The notes beneath the pieces are model-generated. The model did no database searches and was not told where the DNA came from. It worked only from the letters and a program-made list of their open reading frames with translations. A stretch of DNA of 64,000 nucleotides from Macquaria australasica (Eukaryota; Chordata; Actinopteri; Centrarchiformes; Percichthyidae), in the NCBI GenBank assembly GCA_005408345.1, contig SEMN01000224.1, positions 502,501 to 566,500 of the forward strand. Direction: 5' to 3'. A program made the translations under genes and the position numbers. Positions 51,701 through 55,174 of the stretch are shown here, one piece after another. Each line of letters begins with the position of its first letter. Position 1 is the first letter of the stretch.

Positions 51701-52936
51701 AGATCTGACCACTTTTCTCTATATTGCATGTCCAAAATTGTGATCCTCCAGCATCCTCTGCTAACAAGATCTCACTTGCAGCTGCTGTGGCGAGAAATGC
51801 CAACCCTGTATAGGCTTCAGGGTCACAGATATCATACATACTATACTGTGCAGTACTACTACAACTACTAACATATAAAGTGCAGCTACAGGGAGACTTA
51901 ATTTCCACCATGGAACAACACTGGGGGGAAAACAAAATCACAATTTTGATAATGTTGCAACAACTCTCCTTTTTATTGTGTGATTCAGTCTAAATGTGTC
52001 TAAAATCCTTGCATGCCACAGGTCTGAATATGTCAGAGAGTCAGAACTCGCCACCCCCTCAGCTTGGTACCAACAGCAGTTCTGTGGCTATCGCTATTCT
52101 GGTGCCTTTCTTCGCTCTAATATTCACTGGCTTTGGCTTCTATCTCTACAAACAAAGGTATGTGCTAAAAATAAGCCTGAATGCATCCCATTTATGGATA
52201 TGTCTGTGAAATTTCTGTATTTTAATAGAAAAGAATATGTTCCCGTCACTGCATTGTTACTTCACCTCTGTTTTTATTACTGTCATACAAAATGTAAAAA
52301 GGCGTTGATAACATTTTAAACAGCTGTCTGATTGATGAAAACAGTACCTGCCTCAGTGGTTTGGTTGTTGAGGTGCTAAGAGACAGTCTAGTCATTGTCT
52401 ATTGCAAACTGTGCTGCAAAACAATTCTGTTTAAGAGCTGTTAAATTGGATTTTTCAGAGATATGATTTAAGCACAACTGACTGGTGTTCGCGTTGTTAA
52501 CAGATGCAAATAATTTCTGCTGTGCTGTTAATAAAAAAAAAACCTTGAAGAAGCTGAAGGAATTAGTTTTGGATGGGCTGATTGGAATCTCACTAGGCTT
52601 CCTAAAAAGCACAACACTCTCTCTAATCCTTCTTAAAGCTTGTTTACTATGCCTCTACTCCCACTGGCTATTGTCCACTGGCTTCCCAGTTAAGTTAATA
52701 TTAATTGACAATTAAAACAATTTTATTACTCTACAGGTGTATTTATATTTTCTTTACTGTTGTTTTTATTTCACAGAACCACACCAAAAACACAGTACAC
52801 CGGCTGCTCAGTCCATGAAAACAACAACGGCCAGGCTGCCTTTGAGAACCCCATGTACAACACCAACGCCAAGGCTGTGGAGGGGAAGGCTGTTAGATTC
52901 GATCCGAATCTAAATACTGTCTGCACCATGGTCTGA
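17..52936 (+). CDS. csmd3: CUB and sushi multiple domains protein 3, C-terminal half (36 exons, 5' part outside window)
   Basis: This is a large single-pass membrane protein. Known CSMD proteins are mainly neuronal and are linked to dendrite and synapse development and to complement control; that role is family knowledge, not visible here. Thirty-six exons read by eye join in frame to about 1,776 codons ending in TGA at 52934-52936. Order: CUB, sushi, CUB, sushi, CUB, sushi, CUB, 15 sushi modules, juxtamembrane region, transmembrane helix, cytoplasmic tail. Fifteen terminal sushi modules after the last CUB match CSMD topology, so the first CUB here should be CUB11. The juxtamembrane (KPVKPATGTPSPKLN), helix (VAIAILVPFFALIF) and tail (FENPMY, VCTMV end) fit CSMD3 better than CSMD1/2, judged from memory of the family. 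All introns are GT-AG except the one after 49485, which is GC-AG. The N-terminal half lies before position 1. Which teleost paralogue (3a or 3b) this is cannot be told. Confidence 0.9.
672..768 (+). CDS. csmd3: csmd3 exon 2: middle of CUB11
   Basis: Phase 0 in, phase 1 out; acceptor CTCTCCAG, donor G|GTAAAC. It encodes IQVVSFATEHNWDSLDFYDG and the following PRLGSYSG. The Glu of TEHN and the Asp of WDSL are at the positions that bind calcium in many CUB domains (inference). There are no cysteines, so this CUB relies on a single disulfide like the other CUBs in the window. Confidence 0.9.
769..3487 (+). other. intron 2 (2.7 kb)
   Basis: Intron between CUB11 exons. It contains a teleost repeat at about 1011-1330 and a CTCF-like motif near 2834-2852. 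The rest is AT-rich unique-looking sequence with no supported gene. Confidence 0.8.
1011..1330 (+). repeat. teleost interspersed repeat, copy 1
   Basis: It starts with the TTTATTTATATAGCGCC wording, continues through CCCAACAGTTCCCACC and GAGCAAGCACT, and ends in GGTTGGGT plus a GA-rich tail. A second copy on the same strand is at 18621-18860. I recognise this wording as common in teleost genomes but cannot name the family with certainty. Confidence 0.75.
3488..3592 (+). CDS. csmd3: csmd3 exon 3: end of CUB11
   Basis: Phase 1 in and out; acceptor CTTTTAG, donor ACAG|GTAACA. It encodes the last CUB strands: TTIPPLLNSTSNNLHLSF, then SSDISVSAAGFHLEYT. NST is an N-glycosylation sequon. SSD supplies the third predicted calcium-site Asp, and GFHLEY is the usual CUB closing strand. 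Confidence 0.9.
3697..3815 (+). CDS. csmd3: csmd3 exon 4: first half of sushi 11
   Basis: Phase 1 in, phase 0 out. It encodes GLESCPEPQTPSYG and VVQFSCEQGYSLQ, the first two cysteines of a sushi (CCP) module. The module is split here by a phase-0 intron and finishes in the exon at 4387. Confidence 0.9.
4387..4456 (+). CDS. csmd3: csmd3 exon 5: second half of sushi 11
   Basis: Phase 0 in, phase 1 out; acceptor CATTTCTAG, donor TTG|GTAGGT. It encodes GNAHITCMPGPVRRWNYP and VPLCL: cysteines three and four with the conserved tryptophan between them. Confidence 0.9.
5040..5156 (+). CDS. csmd3: csmd3 exon 6: first part of CUB12
   Basis: Phase 1 in and out; the acceptor is UG-rich, ending TGTCTGCAG. 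It encodes AQCGGSMTD, GVILSPGYPGNYPSG, LDCTWTVNLPVGFG: both cysteines of the CUB and the SPGYP motif. The AC-rich 5' end of the upstream intron faces this UG-rich 3' end. Confidence 0.92.
5434..5643 (+). CDS. csmd3: csmd3 exon 7: remainder of CUB12
   Basis: Phase 1 in and out. It encodes IHLQFLNFSTEAIHDYLEI, a GSVIDRFSG stretch, and FFFHSDYSQNKPGFHITYQ. Glu (STEA), Asp (HDYLEI) and Asp (HSDYS) fit a CUB calcium site (inference). NFS is a sequon. Confidence 0.92.
5644..8435 (+). other. introns 7 and 8 (either side of exon 6990-7178)
   Basis: These two introns, of about 1.35 kb and 1.26 kb, are AT-rich. I see no repeat family, RNA gene or extra exon in them. Confidence 0.7.
6990..7178 (+). CDS. 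csmd3: csmd3 exon 8: sushi 12
   Basis: A single symmetric phase 1-1 exon holding a whole sushi module: QSCPDPRPFRNG, VSFECLPGYSLIG, ASLTCLHG, NWNHPLPRCE. All four cysteines and the Trp are present. Confidence 0.93.
8436..8613 (+). CDS. csmd3: csmd3 exon 9: first two thirds of CUB13
   Basis: Phase 1 in, phase 2 out (CTG|GTAAGT). It encodes LCGGNITSLNGTIYSPGHP, FQDCVWSVRVPPGHG, and INFTVLSTEPIYDYITVW. It carries three sequons (NIT, NGT, NFT). The codon for Trp is split by the intron and finished by the exon at 12107. Confidence 0.92.
10092..10126. repeat. perfect 15-bp inverted repeat (hairpin)
   Basis: Arms TTGGAGTGTGTAGAC at 10092-10106 and GTCTACACACTCCAA at 10112-10126 are exact reverse complements around a five-base loop, TTTCT. 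Confidence 0.85.
10170..10471 (+). repeat. teleost interspersed repeat rich in ATTAATC words
   Basis: It runs from CAATTGATTAATCATTTAGT through ATAAAATGTCAGAAAATAG and CAAGATGACGTCTTCA to ATCAATCGATTAATTG. The family is common in fish genomes. A reverse-strand copy lies at 45080-45280. Confidence 0.65.
12107..12252 (+). CDS. csmd3: csmd3 exon 10: end of CUB13
   Basis: Phase 2 in, phase 1 out; acceptor CTACATAG, donor CATG|GTAAGA. It encodes DGPDQSSPQIGQFSG, STSNIILIKFHSDFSGAGFF, then VLSYH. The HSD aspartate completes the predicted calcium site. Degenerate partial copies of this exon lie in the following intron, near 12384-12412 and 12476-12525. Confidence 0.92.
12384..12525 (+). pseudogene. 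decayed partial copies of CUB13 exon 10 in intron 10
   Basis: Two pieces resemble the exon at 12107-12252. At 12384-12412 the DNA encodes GFVVL and ends with AGTG|GTAAAA, like the real GFFVL...CATG|GTAAGA, and a CAG acceptor-like site lies just before it. At 12476-12525 it encodes NFILITFHSDL, like NIILIKFHSDF in the exon. Offsets from the exon are 158 and 299 bases, roughly one and two units. Frames are broken, so these are taken as remnants of tandem duplication. Confidence 0.6.
13071..13378 (+). repeat. direct repeat pair, 238-base offset
   Basis: 13071-13125 and 13309-13378 share GTTGGAA, AAGTAGC, CACA, AGTTGGTTTGTT and then A-rich sequence, in the same order and strand. They look like a decayed tandem duplication. 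Confidence 0.6.
14126..14165. repeat. (ATT)n microsatellite
   Basis: About 13 consecutive ATT units in intron 10. Confidence 0.95.
16423..16503 (+). CDS. csmd3: csmd3 exon 11: first part of sushi 13
   Basis: Phase 1 in and out; acceptor CTCCTAG, donor ATAG|GTGAGT. It encodes YQLRVCQPPPEVPNAV and EDGELEIG. It is a short 81-base exon holding only the first cysteine; the module is completed by the exon at 17390. Confidence 0.9.
16728..17275 (+). mobile_element. teleost non-autonomous DNA transposon (MITE-like)
   Basis: About 550 bases with the wording GTGGTGGAGGAAGTATTCAG at the start, AAAGTCCTGCATTGAAAAT, ACTGTTGGGTAGTTTAATCT inside, and CAGTACATGAGTAAATATAC at the end. I recognise this as an abundant fish element, probably hAT-like, with no coding capacity. 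Its far terminal inverted repeat is eroded. It sits in the intron that splits sushi 13. Confidence 0.7.
17390..17503 (+). CDS. csmd3: csmd3 exon 12: rest of sushi 13
   Basis: Phase 1 in and out. It encodes DIIRYRCHPGFSLVG, ILTCRLGERLQMD, PPPTCQ: cysteines two to four. The Trp usually found between cysteines three and four is absent (RLQMDAPPP instead), so the core packing of this module should differ. A teleost MITE-like repeat ends about 110 bases upstream. Confidence 0.9.
17624..17812 (+). CDS. csmd3: csmd3 exon 13: first part of CUB14
   Basis: Phase 1 in and out. It encodes VQCPAHDVRYDSSG, VILSPGWPESYPN, MCSWSVTVEKGYNVTI, and FHTEREFDVLEIFDG. The first Cys sits in QCP rather than the usual CGG. 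NVT is a sequon. Glu (TERE) and Asp (FDVLEI) fit a CUB calcium site. Confidence 0.92.
18114..18260 (+). CDS. csmd3: csmd3 exon 14: end of CUB14
   Basis: Phase 1 in and out; it is preceded by a long CT tract. It encodes GPTANSPTLATLSG, PFNLTTSGHQFLVRW, SSDHGTNKKGFKIRYV. This is the last CUB of the protein; only sushi modules follow. NLT is a sequon and SSD supplies the distal calcium-site Asp. Confidence 0.92.
18261..21073 (+). other. intron 14 (2.8 kb)
   Basis: It separates the last CUB from the terminal sushi array. It contains the teleost repeat copy at 18621-18860; otherwise it is AT-rich sequence with no supported gene or RNA. Confidence 0.8.
18621..18860 (+). repeat. teleost interspersed repeat, copy 2
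   Basis: Same family and orientation as the element at 1011, with shared TTTATTTATATAGCGCC, CAACAGTTCCCACCATGAGC and CTGGGTGGGCGGTCAT. It stops right after GGTTGGGT and lacks the GA-rich tail seen in copy 1. It lies in intron 14. Confidence 0.75.
21074..21262 (+). CDS. csmd3: csmd3 exon 15: sushi 14 (first of the 15-module terminal array)
   Basis: A whole-module phase 1-1 exon: LYCSTPDSPLHG, VRWACDRGYRLIGNAT, ATCRRSSLGYHAW, VPACQ. Four cysteines and the Trp are present, with one sequon (NAT). The exon is markedly richer in GC than its flanks. Confidence 0.93.
21263..22299 (+). other. intron 15 (1.0 kb)
   Basis: AT-rich, with short homopolymer runs. No gene or recognisable repeat. Confidence 0.7.
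22300..22485 (+). CDS. csmd3: csmd3 exon 16: sushi 15
   Basis: Phase 1-1 exon: VSCGAPKAPINGG, VSYFCNDGYRLSS, SAICQPDGTWSN, IPRCS. All module cysteines and the Trp are present. The donor is the weaker G|GTTAGT. Confidence 0.93.
22939..23133 (+). CDS. csmd3: csmd3 exon 17: sushi 16
   Basis: Phase 1-1 exon: VVVCPSIGSFSLEHGRW, NGSHYEY, IVFTCDPGYYRLG, IQCLPSGVWSW, PHCQ. The module has the family-typical EHGRW stretch after its first cysteine. NGS is a sequon. Confidence 0.93.
23380..23660 (+). repeat. teleost interspersed repeat (SINE-like)
   Basis: Contains GGACAGAGTCAGGCAAGCTG, TGCTAAGCTAAGCTAACCAC and ATCTTCTCATCTAACTCTTT, wording I recognise from a very common fish repeat. A copy in the opposite orientation is at 50120-50275. 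It lies in intron 17. Confidence 0.7.
24442..24615 (+). CDS. csmd3: csmd3 exon 18: sushi 17
   Basis: Phase 1-1 exon: VISCGELPSPPNG, GATAIFTCDAGFMLVG, VRECLSSGLWSG, TRCL. The ISCGELP opening is a CSMD-typical module start. Confidence 0.93.
24616..26812 (+). other. intron 18 (2.2 kb)
   Basis: It holds CA-rich runs at about 24736-24766 near its 5' end and a T-rich stretch at 24957-24991. No gene seen. Confidence 0.7.
26813..26986 (+). CDS. csmd3: csmd3 exon 19: sushi 18
   Basis: Phase 1-1 exon: GHCGIPEGIVNGQ, VVYQCLPGFRLIG, VRICLQDNQWSG, LPVCI. The last base (T) joins CG of the next exon to make Ser. A 5.1-kb intron, the longest in the window, follows. Confidence 0.93.
26987..32106 (+). other. 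intron 19 (5.1 kb, longest in window)
   Basis: AT-rich sequence with a TG microsatellite at 29886-29915, a CT-rich block at 30008-30240 and a poly-A run at 30831-30849. No coding signal or RNA gene that I can support. Confidence 0.75.
32107..32280 (+). CDS. csmd3: csmd3 exon 20: sushi 19
   Basis: Phase 1-1 exon: ISCGHPGSPIYGR, NGFNLNDVVSFVCNRGYEME, RAQCQANRQWSH, PPTCK. The donor is AAAG|GTGGGG, a weaker match to the consensus. Confidence 0.93.
32281..34350 (+). other. introns 20 and 21
   Basis: Intron 20 (783 bases) ends in a UG/UC-rich acceptor region. Intron 21 (1.1 kb) ends in a C-rich and CT-rich tract before exon 34351. No gene seen in either. Confidence 0.7.
33064..33249 (+). CDS. csmd3: csmd3 exon 21: sushi 20
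   Basis: Phase 1-1 exon with a UG/UC-rich acceptor: VVNCSDPGIPANS, GNFTFGTVVFYDCNPGYYLF, LTCQPTGQWDK, PECI. It has two sequons (NCS, NFT). Confidence 0.93.
34351..34524 (+). CDS. csmd3: csmd3 exon 22: sushi 21
   Basis: Phase 1-1 exon: VVDCGHPGSPPNGV, STVRYSCLGGRQLKG, SSRTCQLNGMWSA, PFCS. The module start CGHPGSPPNG is typical of CSMD terminal sushi repeats. Confidence 0.93.
34525..37596 (+). other. intron 22 (3.1 kb)
   Basis: It contains alternating TG and CA microsatellite patches at about 36180-36200, 36296-36312 and 36401-36434. These can pair with each other as inverted repeats. No gene seen. Confidence 0.7.
37597..37779 (+). CDS. csmd3: csmd3 exon 23: sushi 22
   Basis: Phase 1-1 exon: GDTAGSCGDPGIPSHG, KVHFSCSEGYDLIG, ERMCFPNGTWSG, PFCK. 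NGT is a sequon. The next intron is only 177 bases. Confidence 0.93.
37957..38133 (+). CDS. csmd3: csmd3 exon 24: sushi 23
   Basis: Phase 1-1 exon: VQCGNPGTPSNGRVF, VIYSCMDGYLLTG, RQCQANGTWSG, PNCT. It has two sequons near the end (NGT, NCT). Confidence 0.93.
38134..39764 (+). other. intron 24 (1.6 kb)
   Basis: AT-rich, nothing recognisable apart from a CT-rich stretch at about 39575-39630. Confidence 0.7.
39765..39944 (+). CDS. csmd3: csmd3 exon 25: sushi 24
   Basis: Phase 1-1 exon: INCGDPGVPANGLRYG, NVSFQCQPGYRMEE, VRMCTQNGTWNG, PICT. Sequons are NVS and NGT. A perfect 17-base-pair hairpin lies about 80 bases into the next intron. Confidence 0.93.
40022..40059. repeat. perfect 17-bp inverted repeat (hairpin)
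   Basis: Arms TAGTGGGGGGTTTATAA (40022-40038) and TTATAAACCCCCCACTA (40043-40059) are exact reverse complements with a four-base loop, CTAC. It lies in intron 25, about 80 bases after exon 25. Confidence 0.9.
40542..40715 (+). CDS. csmd3: csmd3 exon 26: sushi 25
   Basis: Phase 1-1 exon: VTCPAPPAISNGV, SSVSYSCSPGYELS, LTCVANGTWSG, PQCL. The donor C|GTAAGT is followed within six bases by a CA repeat. Confidence 0.93.
40722..40760. repeat. (CA)n microsatellite beside a 5' splice site
   Basis: About 19 uninterrupted AC units starting six bases after the exon 26 donor. It faces a UG-rich tract at the other end of the same short intron. Confidence 0.95.
41027..41200 (+). CDS. csmd3: csmd3 exon 27: sushi 26
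   Basis: Phase 1-1 exon: KFCGDPGTPVGG, EVSFSCAAPLILVG, RLCESDGTWSG, PRCI. After cysteine two the usual x-GY is replaced by AAPL; other CSMD proteins have a similar PPL at this module, so this looks family-specific, not damage. The acceptor lies in a UG-rich tract. Confidence 0.93.
41201..44898 (+). other. intron 27 (3.7 kb)
   Basis: It contains a GA-rich block at about 44456-44592 with a G run, CA repeats at 44669-44699, and a CTCF-like motif on the minus strand at about 44737-44758. No gene seen. Confidence 0.75.
44899..44972 (+). CDS. csmd3: csmd3 exon 28: first part of sushi 27
   Basis: Phase 1 in, phase 0 out (AAG|GTAAAA). It encodes EPTKTSCDNPGTPRYG and LNRTYGFK. It is a short exon with only the first cysteine; the module continues in the exon at 45828. 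NRT is a sequon. Confidence 0.92.
45080..45280 (-). repeat. teleost interspersed repeat, reverse copy of the 10170 family
   Basis: Read on the minus strand it begins GGCTGCAACTAACAATTATT and contains AAAATGTCCAAAATATGGTG and ATGTCTTGTTTTGTGAG, matching the same family as 10170-10471. It lies in intron 28. Confidence 0.6.
45735..45794. repeat. (TG)30 microsatellite before a 3' splice site
   Basis: Sixty bases of TG repeat ending 33 bases before the exon 29 acceptor AG, followed by a CT-rich tract. Confidence 0.95.
45828..45939 (+). CDS. csmd3: csmd3 exon 29: rest of sushi 27
   Basis: Phase 0 in, phase 1 out. It encodes VGSVVSFQCQPGHLIQG, SRTCLPDLTWSG, PECI: cysteines two to four and the Trp. 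Its acceptor is preceded by about 30 TG units and then a CT tract. Confidence 0.92.
46037..46216 (+). CDS. csmd3: csmd3 exon 30: sushi 28 (last)
   Basis: Phase 1-1 exon: HACKQPESPLHVDV, FGYTLVYSCQHGYFLAGG, HRVCKSDGTWTG, PICR. The intron before it is only 97 bases. This closes the extracellular sushi array. Confidence 0.93.
46217..48041 (+). other. intron 30 (1.8 kb)
   Basis: It contains a weak direct repeat: CTCACCATAATGTC...GTTCTGGAGC at about 47026 and CTCACCACAAGGTC...GTTCTGCAGC at about 47240, possibly part of a decayed interspersed element spanning 46980-47420. No gene seen. Confidence 0.6.
48042..48101 (+). CDS. csmd3: csmd3 exon 31: juxtamembrane linker
   Basis: A 60-base phase 1-1 exon encoding AGEKKKPVKPATGTPSPKLN, a basic and Pro/Thr-rich linker after the last sushi. 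The wording is CSMD3-like as I recall the family. Being a small symmetric exon, it could be skipped without a frameshift (inference). Confidence 0.9.
48985..49318. repeat. degenerate TTCTR pentanucleotide tract
   Basis: Some 300 bases dominated by TTCTG, TTCTA and related words, ending just before the exon 32 acceptor. A weaker tract of the same character lies at 48110-48310, right after exon 31. Confidence 0.8.
49327..49485 (+). CDS. csmd3: csmd3 exon 32: juxtamembrane domain part 1, GC donor
   Basis: Phase 1 in and out. It encodes VPDDVFAPNYIWKGSYNYRG, KQPMTLSITSFNSTTG, VNVSLSNGNMDLLLS. This stretch is conserved among CSMD proteins but is not a CUB or sushi module. The reading frame requires the exon to end at CAG 49485, so the donor is GC (GCACGT) and not GT; the next GT, four bases on, would shift frame. 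Confidence 0.88.
50120..50275 (-). repeat. teleost interspersed repeat, opposite-orientation copy
   Basis: The plus strand reads AGTAGTTCGACATTTTGGGA, AAAAAGACTGGAGGCATGGG and GAAACAGCTAACCTGGCC, the reverse orientation of the family at 23380. It is more decayed and shorter. It lies in intron 32. Confidence 0.65.
50602..50738 (+). CDS. csmd3: csmd3 exon 33: juxtamembrane domain part 2
   Basis: Phase 1 in, phase 0 out (TTT|GTAAGT). It encodes GVYKASEARLLLLMYQVNYV, then a variable QGNQLKDSAISPAKI loop, then DDSWTMDGF. The variable loop looks longer than in mammalian CSMD3 as I remember it. Confidence 0.9.
51194..51281 (+). CDS. csmd3: csmd3 exon 34: juxtamembrane domain part 3
   Basis: Phase 0 in, phase 1 out. 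It encodes VSAEPDGSSYVFQGFIQ and GKDYGQFGLQRL. DGF|VSAEPDG and FGQFGLQRL-like wording are hallmarks of the CSMD region just outside the membrane. Confidence 0.92.
52022..52157 (+). CDS. csmd3: csmd3 exon 35: stalk and transmembrane helix
   Basis: Phase 1 in, phase 2 out (AAAG|GTATGT). A short sequon-bearing stalk (LNMSES, GTNSSS) is followed by a hydrophobic stretch of about 22 residues beginning VAIAILVPFFALIF and ending FYLY, then the stop-transfer KQR. This is the only membrane helix, giving a type I topology with an extracellular CUB/sushi chain. Confidence 0.95.
52777..52936 (+). CDS. csmd3: csmd3 last coding exon: cytoplasmic tail and stop
   Basis: Phase 2 in; it ends at TGA 52934-52936. 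It encodes TTPKTQYTGCSVHENNNGQ, AAFENPMYNTN, KAVEGKAVRFDPNLNTV, CTMV. ENPMY is an NPxY motif of the kind bound by PTB domains or used for endocytosis. The last four residues, CTMV, fit a class I PDZ ligand (S/T-x-hydrophobic). Both roles are inference. The NPNLNTVCTMV-type end points to CSMD3. Confidence 0.95.
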
Positions 52937-52997
52937 GGATTTATTATCCTCACTTGAACTTAATGACTCAGATATCTTATGGGACCACATTTGGTAC

Positions 52998-53201
52998 GAG
53001 GCTGTGGAGGAAAAAGCCGTATGCTTTGACTTGAACCTCAACATTGTCAGCAACATGGTTTATTCATTGATTACAAAAGACCTTCACTCCCAGTTCAGAA
53101 ACCTAATCTCCCCAAGCAGAGGGAAAAGTGTCCACTTGAAGCCAAAACCCAGCGTTGGTTCCTTTCACTTACAGCATTTTGTATCCACAAATGAAATTTA
53201 A
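52998..53201 (+). pseudogene. degenerate copy of the csmd3 C-terminal tail inside the 3' UTR
   Basis: About 60 bases after the stop, in the +1 frame relative to the CDS, the DNA encodes AVEEKAVCFDLNLNIV followed by SNMV. This aligns without gaps to AVEGKAVRFDPNLNTV and CTMV of the real tail. Over 21 codons 44 of 63 bases match, 14 residues are identical, and nine codons differ only synonymously at the third position. The frame then runs on to TAA at 53199-53201. Further upstream WDHIWY could correspond to FENPMY, but weakly. Whether it is translated is unknown. Confidence 0.6.
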
Positions 53202-55148
53202 ACAAATGTGGACACAAAATGTCTGCTACCTTTGACGGATGCAACACAGCCAGTGCAAACTCACAGTGAGATGTCACATCAAGTGAAAGAAAAGGATAAA
53301 ACCCAACGGCAAACTATACCGGCTATTATCCGTCTCTGACCCTTAAGACTCAGCTGGTCATGGATAGTTTATAATTTGATTCTAAACCAGACACAGGCAT
53401 TATACTTCAACCTCTTATTTAACCCCGCTCACTGTCTCTAATACCAGTAGTAATGATTAAGCCATGACCTGCTTGTCGGATATCGTGGCATGTCACCATA
53501 AGCCGATGCTGAAATTTTGTATTTCACAGAGAGGTTTGGAGAGAAGGACCCGCTCTCAGCTCTGTGACCATTAGTCCTTGCCTGGGGAGAGGGAGCTCTC
53601 CAGTGCTCTGGCCATGGTTATACATCATGGAGATAAACTGCACTACAAAAATGGGTTGATTTCATTTGTACCATGTTGTCTCCCCAACTGTACTGAACAA
53701 ATCCTTACTGTGAGGAACACAGAGGCAAAATGGCCGCAGATGGGAGAGTGTGACATGAAGAGGATGTAACACAAAAGACACTGTGAAGCAAAGAAAACTG
53801 TGTCTGAATATCTTGGTTCACAACTGACAGTAAAAGACACTGTCACCAGCAGACCATCAGTACACCAGACTGACTAGTTGTGAATAGGATCCTATTTCTA
53901 AAATGACCACGGAATACAACACCCTAGCAACCAGACGGGACAACCTCCTGTCTCCATGACAACCAGAGGCTGGCATTACTAGTCTCTTGTCTTTTTCTAT
54001 TAAAACGGAATCTAAAACGGCTAATGCTAGCAGACAGTAGCAAAAGTTGCTTTGAAAAGAGACTAACTCCTAAGCAAAGGATAAGGGGAGCCCTGGAGAC
54101 GGAGCTATAATCCTAACTGAACTGGGATTAGAGAAAAGCAAAACTAAAGGCAGTCTAAAGGGGAGCTAGCACTAAGAGAACAGATGAGAAGAGACTGACT
54201 CATCTAATGGATAAACTGCTCCTTCCCATCCAATGGATAAGAGAGGAGGCCGAGGAGACGGAGACAACCCCTGACTGAACTGGAAGTAGAGTAAGGGAGT
54301 CATCAGGAGAAAAGATGAGATTTTAAAATCCTAACAGCCAATCAGAGCCTGTCTAACCTGAAATCAACTACTGAGAGAGGTCGGCCTTCCCTCTACATAA
54401 TGAATCAGATCAGACAGAATATGGCCTTGAGGAAAGATGTTCCTGATCCTGTGAATTTAAATGGATTCTGATGAGAAAGACACTGAATGGATACAGAGGA
54501 CTCTGATGGACTTTCAAAGAAAAAGACTTTGAGAAACAGAGAAAGCTCTGGCACTAAAGCACATTTTACAGGAACACTACCTGTCTACCCACTGAGAGAT
54601 GGACTAACACAGGGACAGATAGAAAGGTTAGAGGGAAACTGACAGGATGAATGACAGACAGAAAAGATGACAGGTACACACGCTAACAGAAATCTGGAGA
54701 GACAGGTAGACAGAGAGCAGACAGCTGGTATTAAGACCAACAGTTAGACACACAAGGAGATAGACAGGTTCAAGAAAGACAAGCAGGGTCTAAAGACTGT
54801 TGCAGACCATCGTCTCCACTCCACAGACTAACAGATTAAGATTAACAGACGGACAGACGTAGAGACAGGTTGATAGACAGGAGACACAGGCAGACATAAA
54901 TTGATAGACAGGCTAAAAGAAAGACAAACAGGGTTGCAGCCCTATGATTGTGGACAAAGTCCACTGTTATTCTGCACTCTGTGAGTGCTTATCTTCTTTC
55001 TTTGTTATTGCTGCAGAATCTTCTGATCTGTAAATCTATTGCATATATATTCGGGAGCATTCACCACCTATATTTTTGTGCTATATATTTACCACAGGGG
55101 AGGGACTGAAGGGGAAAGACGGATTATAGCAAAGAGTTTTTAGAAAAA

Positions 55149-55174
55149 AATAAATAAATAAATATCAGAATAAA
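55149..55174 (+). terminator. cluster of AATAAA poly(A) signals (possible proximal end)
   Basis: Four AATAAA hexamers lie at 55149, 55153, 55157 and 55169. They would support cleavage near 55185-55200 and a 3' UTR of about 2.2 kb. A low-complexity AAAT repeat could produce the same pattern by chance. Confidence 0.4.

Larger units (their letters stand above)
50739..52776 (+). other. introns 33, 34 and 35 between the last four exons
   Basis: These introns of about 455, 740 and 619 bases separate the juxtamembrane, transmembrane and tail exons. I see no additional exon, repeat family or RNA gene. Confidence 0.7.
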
